DNA of 28,757 bases. It comes from an uncultured Collinsella sp. (GTDB taxonomy: Bacteria > Actinomycetota > Coriobacteriia > Coriobacteriales > Coriobacteriaceae). This document shows positions 6,837-14,676 of the stretch, piece after piece. Position 1 is the stretch's first letter; each line of letters begins with the position of its first letter. Both the position numbers and the translations under genes were made by a program. Under the pieces are notes generated by a model that searched no databases, was not told the DNA's origin, and worked only from the letters and a program-made list of their open reading frames with translations. The stretch is taken from contig UQMM01000026.1 of the NCBI GenBank assembly GCA_900542165.1, positions 1-28,757 on the forward strand, in the 5' to 3' direction.

Positions 6837-8363
6837 TTAGTCTGCTCGATAGTGCGAACCTAAGCTTTCAGTTCGCTTGCGCATGGCTTTGACCATTTCC
6901 TGTGCTAGTCGAATCTGCGATTGCAGGCGGGCGAGGGCAGCGATTTCGCTGTCGTTGGCATGTGGCTTATTTAGAGCCGTGGCTTCGTCTTGCAGGCTTT
7001 CAAGCTGTTGCAGGGCCTCGGATAGGCCTGTTTCGGTCCTGTTGATCATGCAATAGGTGCTCATCGTGTGCCTAAGGCTGTGTGTCAGGCGTTCGGCATC
7101 TGTTGTGGCAATGCCGTACTGGGGGAGGGTGATATCCGCCTTCAGGGCTGCCTCAGGCTCCTTCTGCGCTGCAAGGGCTGCCGATGCGCCCGCGACGCGC
7201 CCGAACACGATGCCGTTGGCGCTTGACAAGCCACCAATGCGGTCGGCGCCGTGCATGCCGCCTGTCGCCTCGCCGCAAGCGTAGAGGCCCTCAACGCCCG
7301 TGTGCGCGGTCTTATCGATCTTGATGCCGCCGTTAGCGGCGTGGGCATACATCGCAACGCGCATCTCGTCGGTCGGCGCGATGCCGTGCTCGTCTTGCAG
7401 CCAGGTGGCAAAGGTCTGCACAAACTCTGGGACATCCTCGCGGGGGAAGTCGTAGTGGAGTGCCAGGCCTTCGGCACCTGCCTGTTCGATGACGAGATCG
7501 ATAGCGCGGGAGGCCAAGCGTGACGTGAAGGGACCATATCCAGAGCGCTGCTCGAGCAGGTCGTCCAGCTTGTCGTCGGCAATATCTACCGGCTGGTCTA
7601 CATGCACGTAGCGCCAGGTTTTCTCGTTGAAGACCAAGTTACGCCTGGGCTCGATGAAGCCAGGCATCATCTGCATGAACTCTATATTAGTAAGTGTTGC
7701 GCCGTGCGCCAGTGCGATGGCCTGCGAGGAGCTGAGCACATCAGCCGACGTAAGGCTGCGCTCGAACAGGCCGCCTGTGCCACCGGCTGCGATGATCGTG
7801 GCCTTGGCAGCAAAGGGCACGATTCGATTTTCGGTAAGGTCGTAGAGTACGGTTCCGGTTATTCTGCCGTTCGTGTCCTCAACAAGGTCGATAAGCTCAT
7901 GGCGGGGGAGCAGGCGAATGCCGAGCGACTCGATCCAGGTCGTCAGAGCGTCCTCAAGGGGCTTGCGGGTGAGGCCGCGCCACATGCGCGTCTTGTGGTC
8001 AAAGCAGGGGATAAATTGCTTTTGTTGAGCACTCTTGGCGCTTTGCGGACGCTGGAGCTCAACGCCCAGGTCTTGCTCGAGCCAGTCAATCGCTTGGGGA
8101 ATGCCGTGGACGAACGTTTGGACGAGTTCGGGGTCGGCAACGCCGCCGCCGACGGCCAGGATGGTGTCGATGAGGTCCTGCTCGTCGTCTTCGTCGACGG
8201 GACCGATGAGGCCGAGGCCCCAGGTACCCGGGAAGAAGCTCGATCCACTCATGGTCTTGCCGGCGCTTGCCACAGTGACGGTTGCACCCGTGCGTGCCGC
8301 TTCGATGGCGGCACAAAGGCCCGCAATGCCAGATCCAATTACCAGTACATCAGTCGATTCCAT
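6837..8363 (-). CDS. FAD-binding oxidoreductase, fumarate reductase/NadB superfamily
   Basis: A 508-aa flavoprotein. Residues 5-15 (DVLVIGSGIAG) form the dinucleotide-binding fold for FAD, AAGGTGGLFER is the second Gly-rich segment, and the C-terminal FAD contact YACGEATGGMHGADRIGGLS is typical of the SdhA/FrdA/NadB superfamily. The His of the usual QFHPT substrate motif is absent (EFMQMMPGF), and the RDVVxRA arginine segment is also altered (SRLASRA). A succinate, fumarate or aspartate substrate is therefore not supported. There is no signal peptide, heme site or partner iron-sulfur subunit. The ATG at 8363 is chosen because AAAGGA precedes it by 6 bases; upstream in-frame codons lack a site. 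Its substrate is unknown. Confidence 0.85.
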   Translation of the reverse strand: MESTDVLVIGSGIAGLCAAIEAARTGATVTVASAGKTMSGSSFFPGTWGLGLIGPVDEDDEQDLIDTILAVGGGVADPELVQTFVHGIPQAIDWLEQDLGVELQRPQSAKSAQQKQFIPCFDHKTRMWRGLTRKPLEDALTTWIESLGIRLLPRHELIDLVEDTNGRITGTVLYDLTENRIVPFAAKATIIAAGGTGGLFERSLTSADVLSSSQAIALAHGATLTNIEFMQMMPGFIEPRRNLVFNEKTWRYVHVDQPVDIADDKLDDLLEQRSGYGPFTSRLASRAIDLVIEQAGAEGLALHYDFPREDVPEFVQTFATWLQDEHGIAPTDEMRVAMYAHAANGGIKIDKTAHTGVEGLYACGEATGGMHGADRIGGLSSANGIVFGRVAGASAALAAQKEPEAALKADITLPQYGIATTDAERLTHSLRHTMSTYCMINRTETGLSEALQQLESLQDEATALNKPHANDSEIAALARLQSQIRLAQEMVKAMRKRTESLGSHYRAD

Positions 8364-8551
8364 CGGATTCCTTTCTCGTCCGGCGCATTGTCGCACGGGT
8401 GATCGGCAATGGGGCCGCAAAGACTCGGCAAATCGGTAAAGGGCAAATATGGCAGGTGGGCGTCATGGACGCTCTGACGCTCCATCTCATCACATCTTGT
8501 ATTTCGCCCCAACTGATATATCGGCATTAGCTACCCTGCGACAGCGCAAAC

Positions 8552-8584
8552 AAAAAGAGCCGCTACCCGGGTGGGTAGCGGCTC
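8552..8584 (-). terminator. Terminator of the GGGtGRT operon
   Basis: On the minus strand a perfect 12-bp stem (GAGCCGCTACCC with GGGTAGCGGCTC) has a 4-base loop and is followed by TTTTTG. It lies 35 bases after the GGGtGRT stop. Confidence 0.9.
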
Positions 8585-8619
8585 CAAAGCTCAACTATAT
8601 GAGCATCGCGCGGGCGCGA

Positions 8620-9624
8620 TTAGGCCTTGAGGGCCTCCTCGACGGCGACAGCGCAGGCGACGGTGGCACCGACCATGGGGTTGTTGCCCATGCCGATGAG
8701 ACCCATCATGTCGACGTGCGCAGGCACGGAGGAAGAACCGGCGAACTGGGCGTCGGAGTGCATACGGCCCATGGTGTCGGTCATGCCGTAAGAGGCAGGG
8801 CCGGCGCCCATGTTGTCCGGGTGCAGGGTACGACCAGTGCCGCCACCAGAAGCGACGGAGAAGTACTTCTTGCCAGCCTCGAGGCGCTCCTTCTTGTAGG
8901 TGCCAGCGACGGGGTGCTGGAAGCGCGTGGGGTTGGTGGAGTTACCGGTGATCGAGATGTCGACGTTCTCGTGCCACATGATGGCAACGCCCTCGCGGAC
9001 GTCGTCGGCGCCGTAGCAGTTGACGGCGGCGCGGGGACCATCGGAGTAGGGGATGGTCTCGACGACCTTGAGCTCGCCCGTGAAGTAGTCGAACTGGGTC
9101 TTCACGTAGGTGAAGCCGTTGATGCGGGCGATGATCTGAGCAGCGTCCTTGCCCAGACCGTTGAGGATGACGCGCAGCGGCTTCTTGCGAGCCTTGTTGG
9201 CGTTTAGAGCCAGGCCGATAGCACCCTCAGCGGCAGCGAAGGACTCGTGACCGGCCAGGAAGGCGAAGCACTCGGTGTCGTCGGAGAGCAGCATAGCGCC
9301 CAGGTTGCCGTGGCCCAGACCGACCTTGCGGTCCTCGGCGACGGAGCCGGGAACGGTGAAGGCCTGGATGCCCTCGCCGATGATGGCGGCAGCCTCAGAA
9401 GCGGACTTGGCGCCACGCTTGACAGCGAGAGCGCAACCGAGGGTGTAGGCCCACTCGGCGTTCTGGAAGGCGATGGACTGGGTGTTGTTGACGATCTCAC
9501 GCGGGTTGAAGCCCTTGTCGGTGCAGATCTGCAGAGCTTCCTCGAGGGAGGCGATGCCGTTGTCGGCGAGGCACTTGTTGATCTTGTCAGCGCGGCGCTC
9601 GTAACCTTCGAACGTAACAGTCAT
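8620..9624 (-). CDS. GGGtGRT protein
   Basis: A 334-aa protein recognised by the family-naming motif SGGGTGRTLHPDNMGAGP (GGGTGRT at residues 260-266). The family occurs in anaerobes beside a NifU-like scaffold gene, as here, and has no firmly established biochemical role that I know of. Other visible features are a Gly/His-rich stretch VGLGHGNLGAMLLSDD (101-116), FAFLAGHESFAAAEGAIGLA (120-139) and five cysteines (18, 34, 64, 119, 203) plus one near the C-terminus (324). It lies 18 bases downstream of the scaffold gene with AGGGAGG before the ATG, so the two form one operon ended by the hairpin at 8552-8584. A role in iron-sulfur cluster chemistry is inferred from context. Confidence 0.9.
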   Translation of the reverse strand: MTVTFEGYERRADKINKCLADNGIASLEEALQICTDKGFNPREIVNNTQSIAFQNAEWAYTLGCALAVKRGAKSASEAAAIIGEGIQAFTVPGSVAEDRKVGLGHGNLGAMLLSDDTECFAFLAGHESFAAAEGAIGLALNANKARKKPLRVILNGLGKDAAQIIARINGFTYVKTQFDYFTGELKVVETIPYSDGPRAAVNCYGADDVREGVAIMWHENVDISITGNSTNPTRFQHPVAGTYKKERLEAGKKYFSVASGGGTGRTLHPDNMGAGPASYGMTDTMGRMHSDAQFAGSSSVPAHVDMMGLIGMGNNPMVGATVACAVAVEEALKA

Positions 9625-9642
9625 AGTTATTTCCCTCCCTTT

Positions 9643-10377
9643 CTACTCGTGAACCGGGAACACGCTGGCGACGGAGTGAGTCTCCTCGTCGGTGCGCGGG
9701 TCGATGTACTTGGCAGCGTTCTCCCACTGACCATAGTGGCCCATAGCGCCAGCGATGGCCTCCTCGGGGGTCTTGCCGGCCTTGACGGCGTCGGTGAACT
9801 TGCCGAGGTTCAGGAACTCGAATGCGATGATCTCGTTCTTGTCGTTGAGAGCCATGCGGGTGACGTAGCCCTGAGCGAGCTCGAGGTAACGAGCGCCCTT
9901 GGCCTTGGTGCCGAACATGGTGCCGACCTGAGAGCGAAGGCCCTTGCCGAGGTCGTCGAGGGAGGCGCCCACGGGCAGGCCGCCCTCGGAGAACGCGGTC
10001 TGGCTGCGGCCGTAAACGATCTGCAGGAAGATCTCGCGCATAGCAACGTTGATGGCGTCGCAGACGAGGTCGGTGTTGAGGGCCTCGAGGATGGTCTTAC
10101 CGGGAAGGATCTCGGAAGCCATGGCGGCAGAGTGGGTCATGCCCGAGCAGCCGATGGTCTCAACGAGGGCCTCCTCGATGATGCCGTCCTTGACGTTCAG
10201 CGTGAGCTTGCAGGCGCCCTGCTGAGGTGCGCACCAACCCACACCGTGCGTAAGACCGGAGATGTCGGAAATCTCCTTAGCCTGGACCCACTTGCCCTCC
10301 TCGGGGATGGGTGCGGGGCCGTGGTATGCACCCTTGGCAACGGGGCACATGTTCTCCACTTCCTGTGAGTACTGCAT
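9643..10377 (-). CDS. NifU/IscU-like iron-sulfur cluster scaffold protein
   Basis: A 244-aa protein, first gene of the pair with GGGtGRT. Residues ~45-105 align by eye with the IscU/NifU N-domain: GWCAPQQGACKLTLNVKDG, then GIIEEALVETIGCSGMTHSA. Cysteines are at 11, 49, 56, 77 and 106. The canonical CGD is replaced by C-x6-C and no Cys is seen at the usual third scaffold position, so cluster ligation probably differs from IscU. The C-terminal 120 residues are an extension not found in ordinary IscU. The ATG at 10377 is chosen because AGGAGAGGC directly precedes it. A possible -10 (TATTAT on the minus strand, 10476-10471) lies about 95 bases upstream, with no clear -35. Confidence 0.85.
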   Translation of the reverse strand: MQYSQEVENMCPVAKGAYHGPAPIPEEGKWVQAKEISDISGLTHGVGWCAPQQGACKLTLNVKDGIIEEALVETIGCSGMTHSAAMASEILPGKTILEALNTDLVCDAINVAMREIFLQIVYGRSQTAFSEGGLPVGASLDDLGKGLRSQVGTMFGTKAKGARYLELAQGYVTRMALNDKNEIIAFEFLNLGKFTDAVKAGKTPEEAIAGAMGHYGQWENAAKYIDPRTDEETHSVASVFPVHE

Positions 10378-10780
10378 GCCTCTCCTCTCTATCGTGTTGG
10401 CGTCCCGTCTGGGGGTCGTGGCTGGCGATTGCCGGGCGACCCTTCGAAAGGGACATGACATGCAGCCCCTATAATACCGCGAAATGCACGGAATATTCGG
10501 CGAACGGCTCAGTTTTCGTAGCGAGATGCGCGGAACTTTCAATTGAAACGGTTTAACTCTATATTCTGTGGTCGTGCACTTCCGTAGAGGGGGTCCGTCT
10601 TGGGCAAGCTTTTGGTCAGCTTTTGTAAGCGTTGCAGGGGTTGACCTGTTGCAACGGTGCCGTTCGCCGCCTGTTTACTGCCTTTGGCCGCGCGAGCGAA
10701 TTGTTTTGCGTGAATGTTTTGATGGCACGCTTCAATCGTGCTGTATTGGATGGCAAGCAGATCCCGGCGAAGGGAGCGCC
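10378..10780. other. Divergent intergenic region, scaffold gene / RAYT-like gene
   Basis: 403 bp without a convincing gene. It holds a possible minus-strand -10 (10476-10471), a perfect 12-bp palindrome TTTCAATTGAAA (10537-10548), and a GTTGCAAC palindrome (10648-10655). The frame of the downstream gene stays open back to a GTG at 10568, but that stretch lacks a ribosome-binding site and resembles no known domain. Confidence 0.5.
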
Positions 10781-11590
10781 ATGCAGCGCGTTTGGAGAAC
10801 GGTTACCGGCTTTTACCGTGTCTGTGCCCGCGGTACGGGCAAGCAGCTCATCTTTGAGGGCGATGAAGACCGGTGGGAGTTCTTGGAGCTGATGCGTGAG
10901 TGCTGCCGCAAGGCGGGCGTGACGGTTATCGCCTGGTGCCTTATGGGCAATCACGTGCGTCTGGTGCTTGCAGATTACGAGGACGCGATGAGCGCGGCGA
11001 TGCACCGGCTGCTTTTGACGTACGCGCGGCGGTTCAATAAACGCACGGGGCGCACAGGGCATCTGTTCCAGAACCGTTTTGAGCGGCGCTCGCTCGATAC
11101 CGACTGGCAGGTGATGGAGGCTATTCGCTCCGTTCACGCCGATCCGCAGGAGGCGGGCATCAGTCTCATTGAGCGTTATCCCTGGAGCAGCTTTCCGGAG
11201 CATTTGTGCGCTTACGACGGTGACGCGGCCGATGTCGCGAGGGGATTTTCTGATCCTTCTTGCGTGCTTGAGCTTTTTGGTTCTGCCGAGGGCTTTATTG
11301 CCTATTCGCTTTCGACGCCCGACGGCGGCGAACCGGCGCTGCGCGATATGAAAGAGACAGAGTGGGAACGCCACGCCTTTGCCGACAAGTTGGCGAAGAG
11401 CCTCGGGGCTCCGCTCCATGGGGTTAAAGACGCACCGCCTGCGCAGCGCGATACCGTTATTTTTGGATTGCACGATGCCGGTTTTACGGTGCGCCAGATT
11501 GAGCGGTATACCGGGATTGGCAAAAGTACCGTCTCTCGTATCGTGCGCGCTTATGCGCGGGTGAAGGCACAGACTGAGCTCTCGGAATAG
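10781..11590 (+). CDS. RAYT / IS200-like Y1 transposase homologue with C-terminal HTH
   Basis: A 269-aa protein. Residues 1-140 resemble the Y1_Tnp fold of REP-associated tyrosine transposases: an early strand FYRVCARGTGKQLIF, the HUH region AWCLMGNHVRLVL (52-64), and LLTYARRFNKRTGRTGHLFQ (77-96), whose Y81 is the expected nucleophile. The second HUH histidine is Arg (H58-V-R60), which should weaken metal binding. A C-terminal helix-turn-helix (AGFTVRQIERYTGIGKSTVS, 233-252) is an added DNA-binding module. AAGGGAG lies 5 bases before the ATG. No insertion-sequence ends or REP arrays flank it, so it looks like a single-copy, possibly domesticated, DNA-processing protein. It could also be a decayed transposase, though the frame is intact. 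Confidence 0.8.
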   Translation: MQRVWRTVTGFYRVCARGTGKQLIFEGDEDRWEFLELMRECCRKAGVTVIAWCLMGNHVRLVLADYEDAMSAAMHRLLLTYARRFNKRTGRTGHLFQNRFERRSLDTDWQVMEAIRSVHADPQEAGISLIERYPWSSFPEHLCAYDGDAADVARGFSDPSCVLELFGSAEGFIAYSLSTPDGGEPALRDMKETEWERHAFADKLAKSLGAPLHGVKDAPPAQRDTVIFGLHDAGFTVRQIERYTGIGKSTVSRIVRAYARVKAQTELSE

Positions 11591-11629
11591 AAAATGGCCG
11601 AACCACTCTTGTCAAGCGATTCGGCCAAC
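11591..11629 (-). terminator. Terminator at the end of the suf operon
   Basis: TTGGCCGAA...TTCGGCCA arms with an inner CTTG/CAAG pair. On the minus strand the stem is followed by TTTT. It lies between the convergent RAYT-like gene and sufU and could act both ways. Confidence 0.65.
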
Positions 11630-11637
11630 AAAAATCT

Positions 11638-11652
11638 TAAGATTTGGGACAA
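11638..11652 (+). repeat. 15-bp repeat copy 1, suf 3' flank
   Basis: TAAGATTTGGGACAA, identical to 17067-17081. It lies 3 bases beyond the sufU stop. Confidence 0.5.
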
Positions 11653-11655
11653 GTA

Positions 11656-12090
11656 CTACTGATTATTTCGCCCCTCGAGCATGCCGTCGAGGGTGCGCCA
11701 GGCGAGCTCGGCGCATTTGACGCGGGCGGGCATGTGCGAGATGTCCTGGAGCTGGGCGGCTTCGTCCAGGTCTTCCAGGTCCTCCTCGGAGAGCTTCTCG
11801 CCGCGGATCATGGCGAGGAAGAGCTCTGCTAGGCGGCGAGCTTCCTCGACGGTCTCGCCGGTGATGAGGTCGGCCATGATGTCGGCGCTGGCCTGACTGA
11901 TGGCGCAGCCGTGGCCGGTAAAGGAGGCCTCCTCGATCACGCCGTTCTCGACGCGCAGCTGCAAGGTGAGCTCGTCGCCGCAGCTGGGGTTGATGCCGTC
12001 GTGCTCGTGCGTGGGGGCATCCATCTCGTACTTGTAGTCGGGGTGCGAGTTGTGCTCCATAAACGTGGTGGAGGTGTACAGATTACCCAT
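11656..12090 (-). CDS. sufU: SufU, zinc-dependent sulfur acceptor of the SUF system
   Basis: A 144-aa IscU-fold protein, last gene of the suf operon. In Gram-positive bacteria SufU takes persulfide from SufS by zinc-ligand swapping and passes it to SufBCD. The expected zinc ligands are visible: Cys and Asp in NPSCGDELTLQL, Cys in FTGHGCAISQAS, and Cys in ARVKCAELAWRTL. The insertion between the second and third Cys that separates SufU from IscU is present (LITGETVEEARRLAELFLAM onward). Its ATG overlaps the sufS 3' end by 8 bases, so translation is probably coupled. An in-frame upstream extension to 12357 lies entirely inside sufS and is rejected. Confidence 0.93.
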   Translation of the reverse strand: MGNLYTSTTFMEHNSHPDYKYEMDAPTHEHDGINPSCGDELTLQLRVENGVIEEASFTGHGCAISQASADIMADLITGETVEEARRLAELFLAMIRGEKLSEEDLEDLDEAAQLQDISHMPARVKCAELAWRTLDGMLEGRNNQ

Positions 12091-13408
12091 TGAACGTGCT
12101 CCAAACGTGATGCAGGCCGGCGATGAACTTATCGATGTCGGCCTTGTCGTTGTAGAAGGCCACGCTGGCGCGGCAGCAGGCGAGGTTCTCGACGCCCAGC
12201 CAGGCAAGCAGCGGCTGCGCGCAGTGGTGACCGGCACGGATGCACACGCCGTCCATGTCCATGATGCTCGCGACGTCGTGCGGGTGGATACCCTTGACGT
12301 TAAAGCTGACGACGCCGTGATGGTTGTCCCAGTAGATGGAGCCGATGATCTGGACAAAGTCGAGCTGCATGAGTTCGCCCATCAGGTAGTGGACGAGTGC
12401 CTGCTCGCGTGCCTGGATGTTTTCGTAGCCAACCGTGTTGACGAGGTAGTCGAGTGCCGCACCCGTGGCGAAGATGCCGGCGGCGTCCTGCGTGCCGGCC
12501 TCGAACTTCTCGGGGACGGGCGCCCAGACGGCGTCCTGCTCGGTGACCGAATCGATCATCTCGCCGCCGGTGAGCATGGGCGGCATGGCGTTGAGCAGGT
12601 CCATCTTGCCCCACAGCACGCCGATGCCCATGGGGCCCATGGCCTTGTGCGCGCTAAAGGCAAAGAAGTCGGCGCCCAGGTCGGCCACGTTGACCGGCAT
12701 GTGCGGCAGCGACTGCGCACCGTCGACGACCAGGTAGCCGCCGTACTTGTGCACGAGTTTGCCGAGGTTCTTGACCGGGTTCTCGACGCCCAGCACGTTG
12801 GAGACCTGGCCCACGGCCAGGATCTTGGTCTTGGGACCAACCTTGGCAAGAACTTCCTCGGTGGTGAGCTGGCCGGTTTTGGTGGGGTAGAGGTAGACGA
12901 GCTTGGCGCCGGTCTCGCGGCAGACCTGCTGCCACGGAATCAGGTTGGAGTGGTGCTCCATGATGGTAATGACGACCTCGTCACCGGGCTCGAGCACCGT
13001 TGGCGCAAAGCTCTTGGCGACCAGGTTGAGCGACTCGCTCGTGTTGCGGGTGAAGACGACCTCGTTGGCCTGTGAGGCGCCGATGAGGTCGGCGATCTGC
13101 TGGCGGACCTTCGCGATGGCCTCGGTGGCCTCGACGGACAGCGAGTACAGGCCGCGCAGGGGGTTGGCGTTCATACGCTGGTAGAAGTCGCGCTCGGCGT
13201 CGAGCACGCAGGCAGGGCGCTGCGCGGTGGCGGCACTATCGAGGAAGGCGATCTCGGGGTGCTGCTGAAACAGCGGGAACTGCGCCTTGTAGGGGTTGGT
13301 CTCGATGTCCACAGTGGGCCAGCCGCGCGAAGCCTCGTCGCTGGCGTCGAGCTCCATGGGCTCGGGGGCAGTACAGGTGTCGCATTTAACGTGCTCGGTG
13401 TCGATCAT
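12083..13408 (-). CDS. sufS: SufS cysteine desulfurase
   Basis: A 441-aa PLP-dependent class II (SufS/CsdA type) cysteine desulfurase that produces the persulfide for cluster assembly. Visible are AFLDSAATAQRP at the core start, PLP contacts EHHSNLIPWQ (151-160) and VVDGAQSLPH (227-236), the Schiff-base lysine K255 in FSAHKAMGPMGIGVLWG, and the catalytic C396 in RAGHHCAQPL, with the short loop typical of the SufS class. The first ~35 residues are an unusual extension containing CDTC (9-12). The ATG overlaps the sufD TGA (ATGA). The enzyme is in operon with its partner sufU. Confidence 0.96.
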   Translation of the reverse strand: MIDTEHVKCDTCTAPEPMELDASDEASRGWPTVDIETNPYKAQFPLFQQHPEIAFLDSAATAQRPACVLDAERDFYQRMNANPLRGLYSLSVEATEAIAKVRQQIADLIGASQANEVVFTRNTSESLNLVAKSFAPTVLEPGDEVVITIMEHHSNLIPWQQVCRETGAKLVYLYPTKTGQLTTEEVLAKVGPKTKILAVGQVSNVLGVENPVKNLGKLVHKYGGYLVVDGAQSLPHMPVNVADLGADFFAFSAHKAMGPMGIGVLWGKMDLLNAMPPMLTGGEMIDSVTEQDAVWAPVPEKFEAGTQDAAGIFATGAALDYLVNTVGYENIQAREQALVHYLMGELMQLDFVQIIGSIYWDNHHGVVSFNVKGIHPHDVASIMDMDGVCIRAGHHCAQPLLAWLGVENLACCRASVAFYNDKADIDKFIAGLHHVWSTFNG

Positions 13409-14676
13409 GCGAGCTCCTCTTCAAAGTTGTCGATCAGGTTGTTGCCCAAGCGGACGACGGCTGCGCGGGTGCGCTCGTCGGTGGCGGAAAGCGCGGCGTC
13501 CTCCAGCTTGGCGCGGATGAACAGGTCCTCGGCGGCGTTTTGGTCAAGGCCGCGGCAAGCGAGGTAGAACAGCTGCTCGTCGCGGACGTGACCGATGGTG
13601 GCGCCGTGGTTGCCGGCGACGTCGTCCTCGTCGCACAGTATGACGGGAACGGTCTTGTTGTCGACGCCCTTGTTGGCCAAAAGCACCGTCTCGCGCTCGG
13701 TGCCGGTTGCACCCTTGCAGCCGTGCACGAGGTCGATGGTGCCGCGGTAGACCTTCTTGGACGTGCCGGTCAGTACGCCGTTGGCGTCGATCTCGCACTC
13801 GGTCTTGCGACCGCGGTGGCGCAGCTCGTAGTTAAAGTCGCGCACCTGCTCGCGGGCGCCCAGGTAGTCAGTATCGATGGTGACCTTGGCGGTATCGCCC
13901 AGCAGGTCGCCGGCAAGGCCGGTGGCGCTGGCGCCGGCACCCAGGACGGTGTGCTGTACGTTGACACGGGCGCCCTCGTCCAGGAACAGGCCGGTGTCGT
14001 CGAGCGCGATCCAGCTATCGTCGAGCGTCTGCGTGCAGGTCACGTTGACGGTGGCGTACTCGTGGGCGCACACGCGTAGCACGGAGCCCACGACGCCTTG
14101 GCCGGCAACGGGGGAGTCTAGGGCAATATGCAGATCGAGCGTCGACTGGGGACGGACGACGACGTCAATGGCGGCAATCGCAGCCGCTGCGTCGACGCCA
14201 CTCACGCGCACGGTAACCGTGGCGTGCTGGTATGCGGGCACATCGATGACGATGCGCTTGGTGGCGTGGTCGGCCAAGTAGGTGTAGGCAGCCTCGCCCA
14301 TGCCAGTCTCGAAGGCCTCGGCGGGGGAGAGCTCCTCCTCTAGCTTAATGGCACCGGCCTGGTAGACGGAGGTGGCGGGCACGTCGAGCTCGGTCTCGGG
14401 CGTGATGCGGGCGCGGTCGGCGGCATCACCCGGGGCGGAGGCGCGGCGCTCGGGGAAGTGCTCGGCCATGGCGTCCATGGCGGCGTCAAAGGCGTCGGCA
14501 GAACCGCGGAACTGCTCGTCCAGCCCCTCGACCTCAATGGTTTCGGCGGGAGCGGCGGCAAGTTCGTCCGAAAGCTCAAGCTTGGTCTGGTTCATCTTGA
14601 GCCAACCCCAAGTGGCGGCCGGCATCGCATTAACCTGCTCGAGCGTGGTAGCAGCGGTGTTGGTGGTCTGTTTCAT
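13405..14676 (-). CDS. sufD: SufD subunit of the SufBCD scaffold
   Basis: A 423-aa beta-helix protein that pairs with SufB and SufC in de novo Fe-S assembly. The C-terminal half carries the SufB/SufD family pattern (YELRHRGRKTECEIDANG, VYRGTIDLVHGCKGATGTER) and the conserved H of VAGNHGATIGHVRDEQLFYL. The N-terminal ~150 residues are divergent, as usual for SufD. The ATG at 14676 shares one base with the sufB stop (TAATG). A longer open frame reaching 15219 only reads through sufB and is not real. The 3' end overlaps sufS by 4 bases. Confidence 0.93.
   Translation of the reverse strand: MKQTTNTAATTLEQVNAMPAATWGWLKMNQTKLELSDELAAAPAETIEVEGLDEQFRGSADAFDAAMDAMAEHFPERRASAPGDAADRARITPETELDVPATSVYQAGAIKLEEELSPAEAFETGMGEAAYTYLADHATKRIVIDVPAYQHATVTVRVSGVDAAAAIAAIDVVVRPQSTLDLHIALDSPVAGQGVVGSVLRVCAHEYATVNVTCTQTLDDSWIALDDTGLFLDEGARVNVQHTVLGAGASATGLAGDLLGDTAKVTIDTDYLGAREQVRDFNYELRHRGRKTECEIDANGVLTGTSKKVYRGTIDLVHGCKGATGTERETVLLANKGVDNKTVPVILCDEDDVAGNHGATIGHVRDEQLFYLACRGLDQNAAEDLFIRAKLEDAALSATDERTRAAVVRLGNNLIDNFEEELA

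Noticed and set aside
6837..8363. Assignment as L-aspartate oxidase (NadB) or fumarate reductase
   Set aside because: Key substrate motifs are changed and no nadA/nadC or frdB/frdC neighbours exist.
8460..8480. GACGC repeats and short palindrome upstream of the flavoprotein gene
   Set aside because: GCGTC-ATG-GACGC with a further GACGC is short and GC-rich, and no promoter element could be placed next to it.
9247..10368. Plus-strand open frame across GGGtGRT and scaffold genes
   Set aside because: Antisense to two well-identified genes; composition is that of a shadow frame.
10781..11590. Complete IS200/IS605 insertion sequence
   Set aside because: No TnpB, no hairpin ends and no target duplications are visible around the gene.
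12050..13075. Plus-strand open frame inside sufS
   Set aside because: Antisense shadow of a clear SufS.
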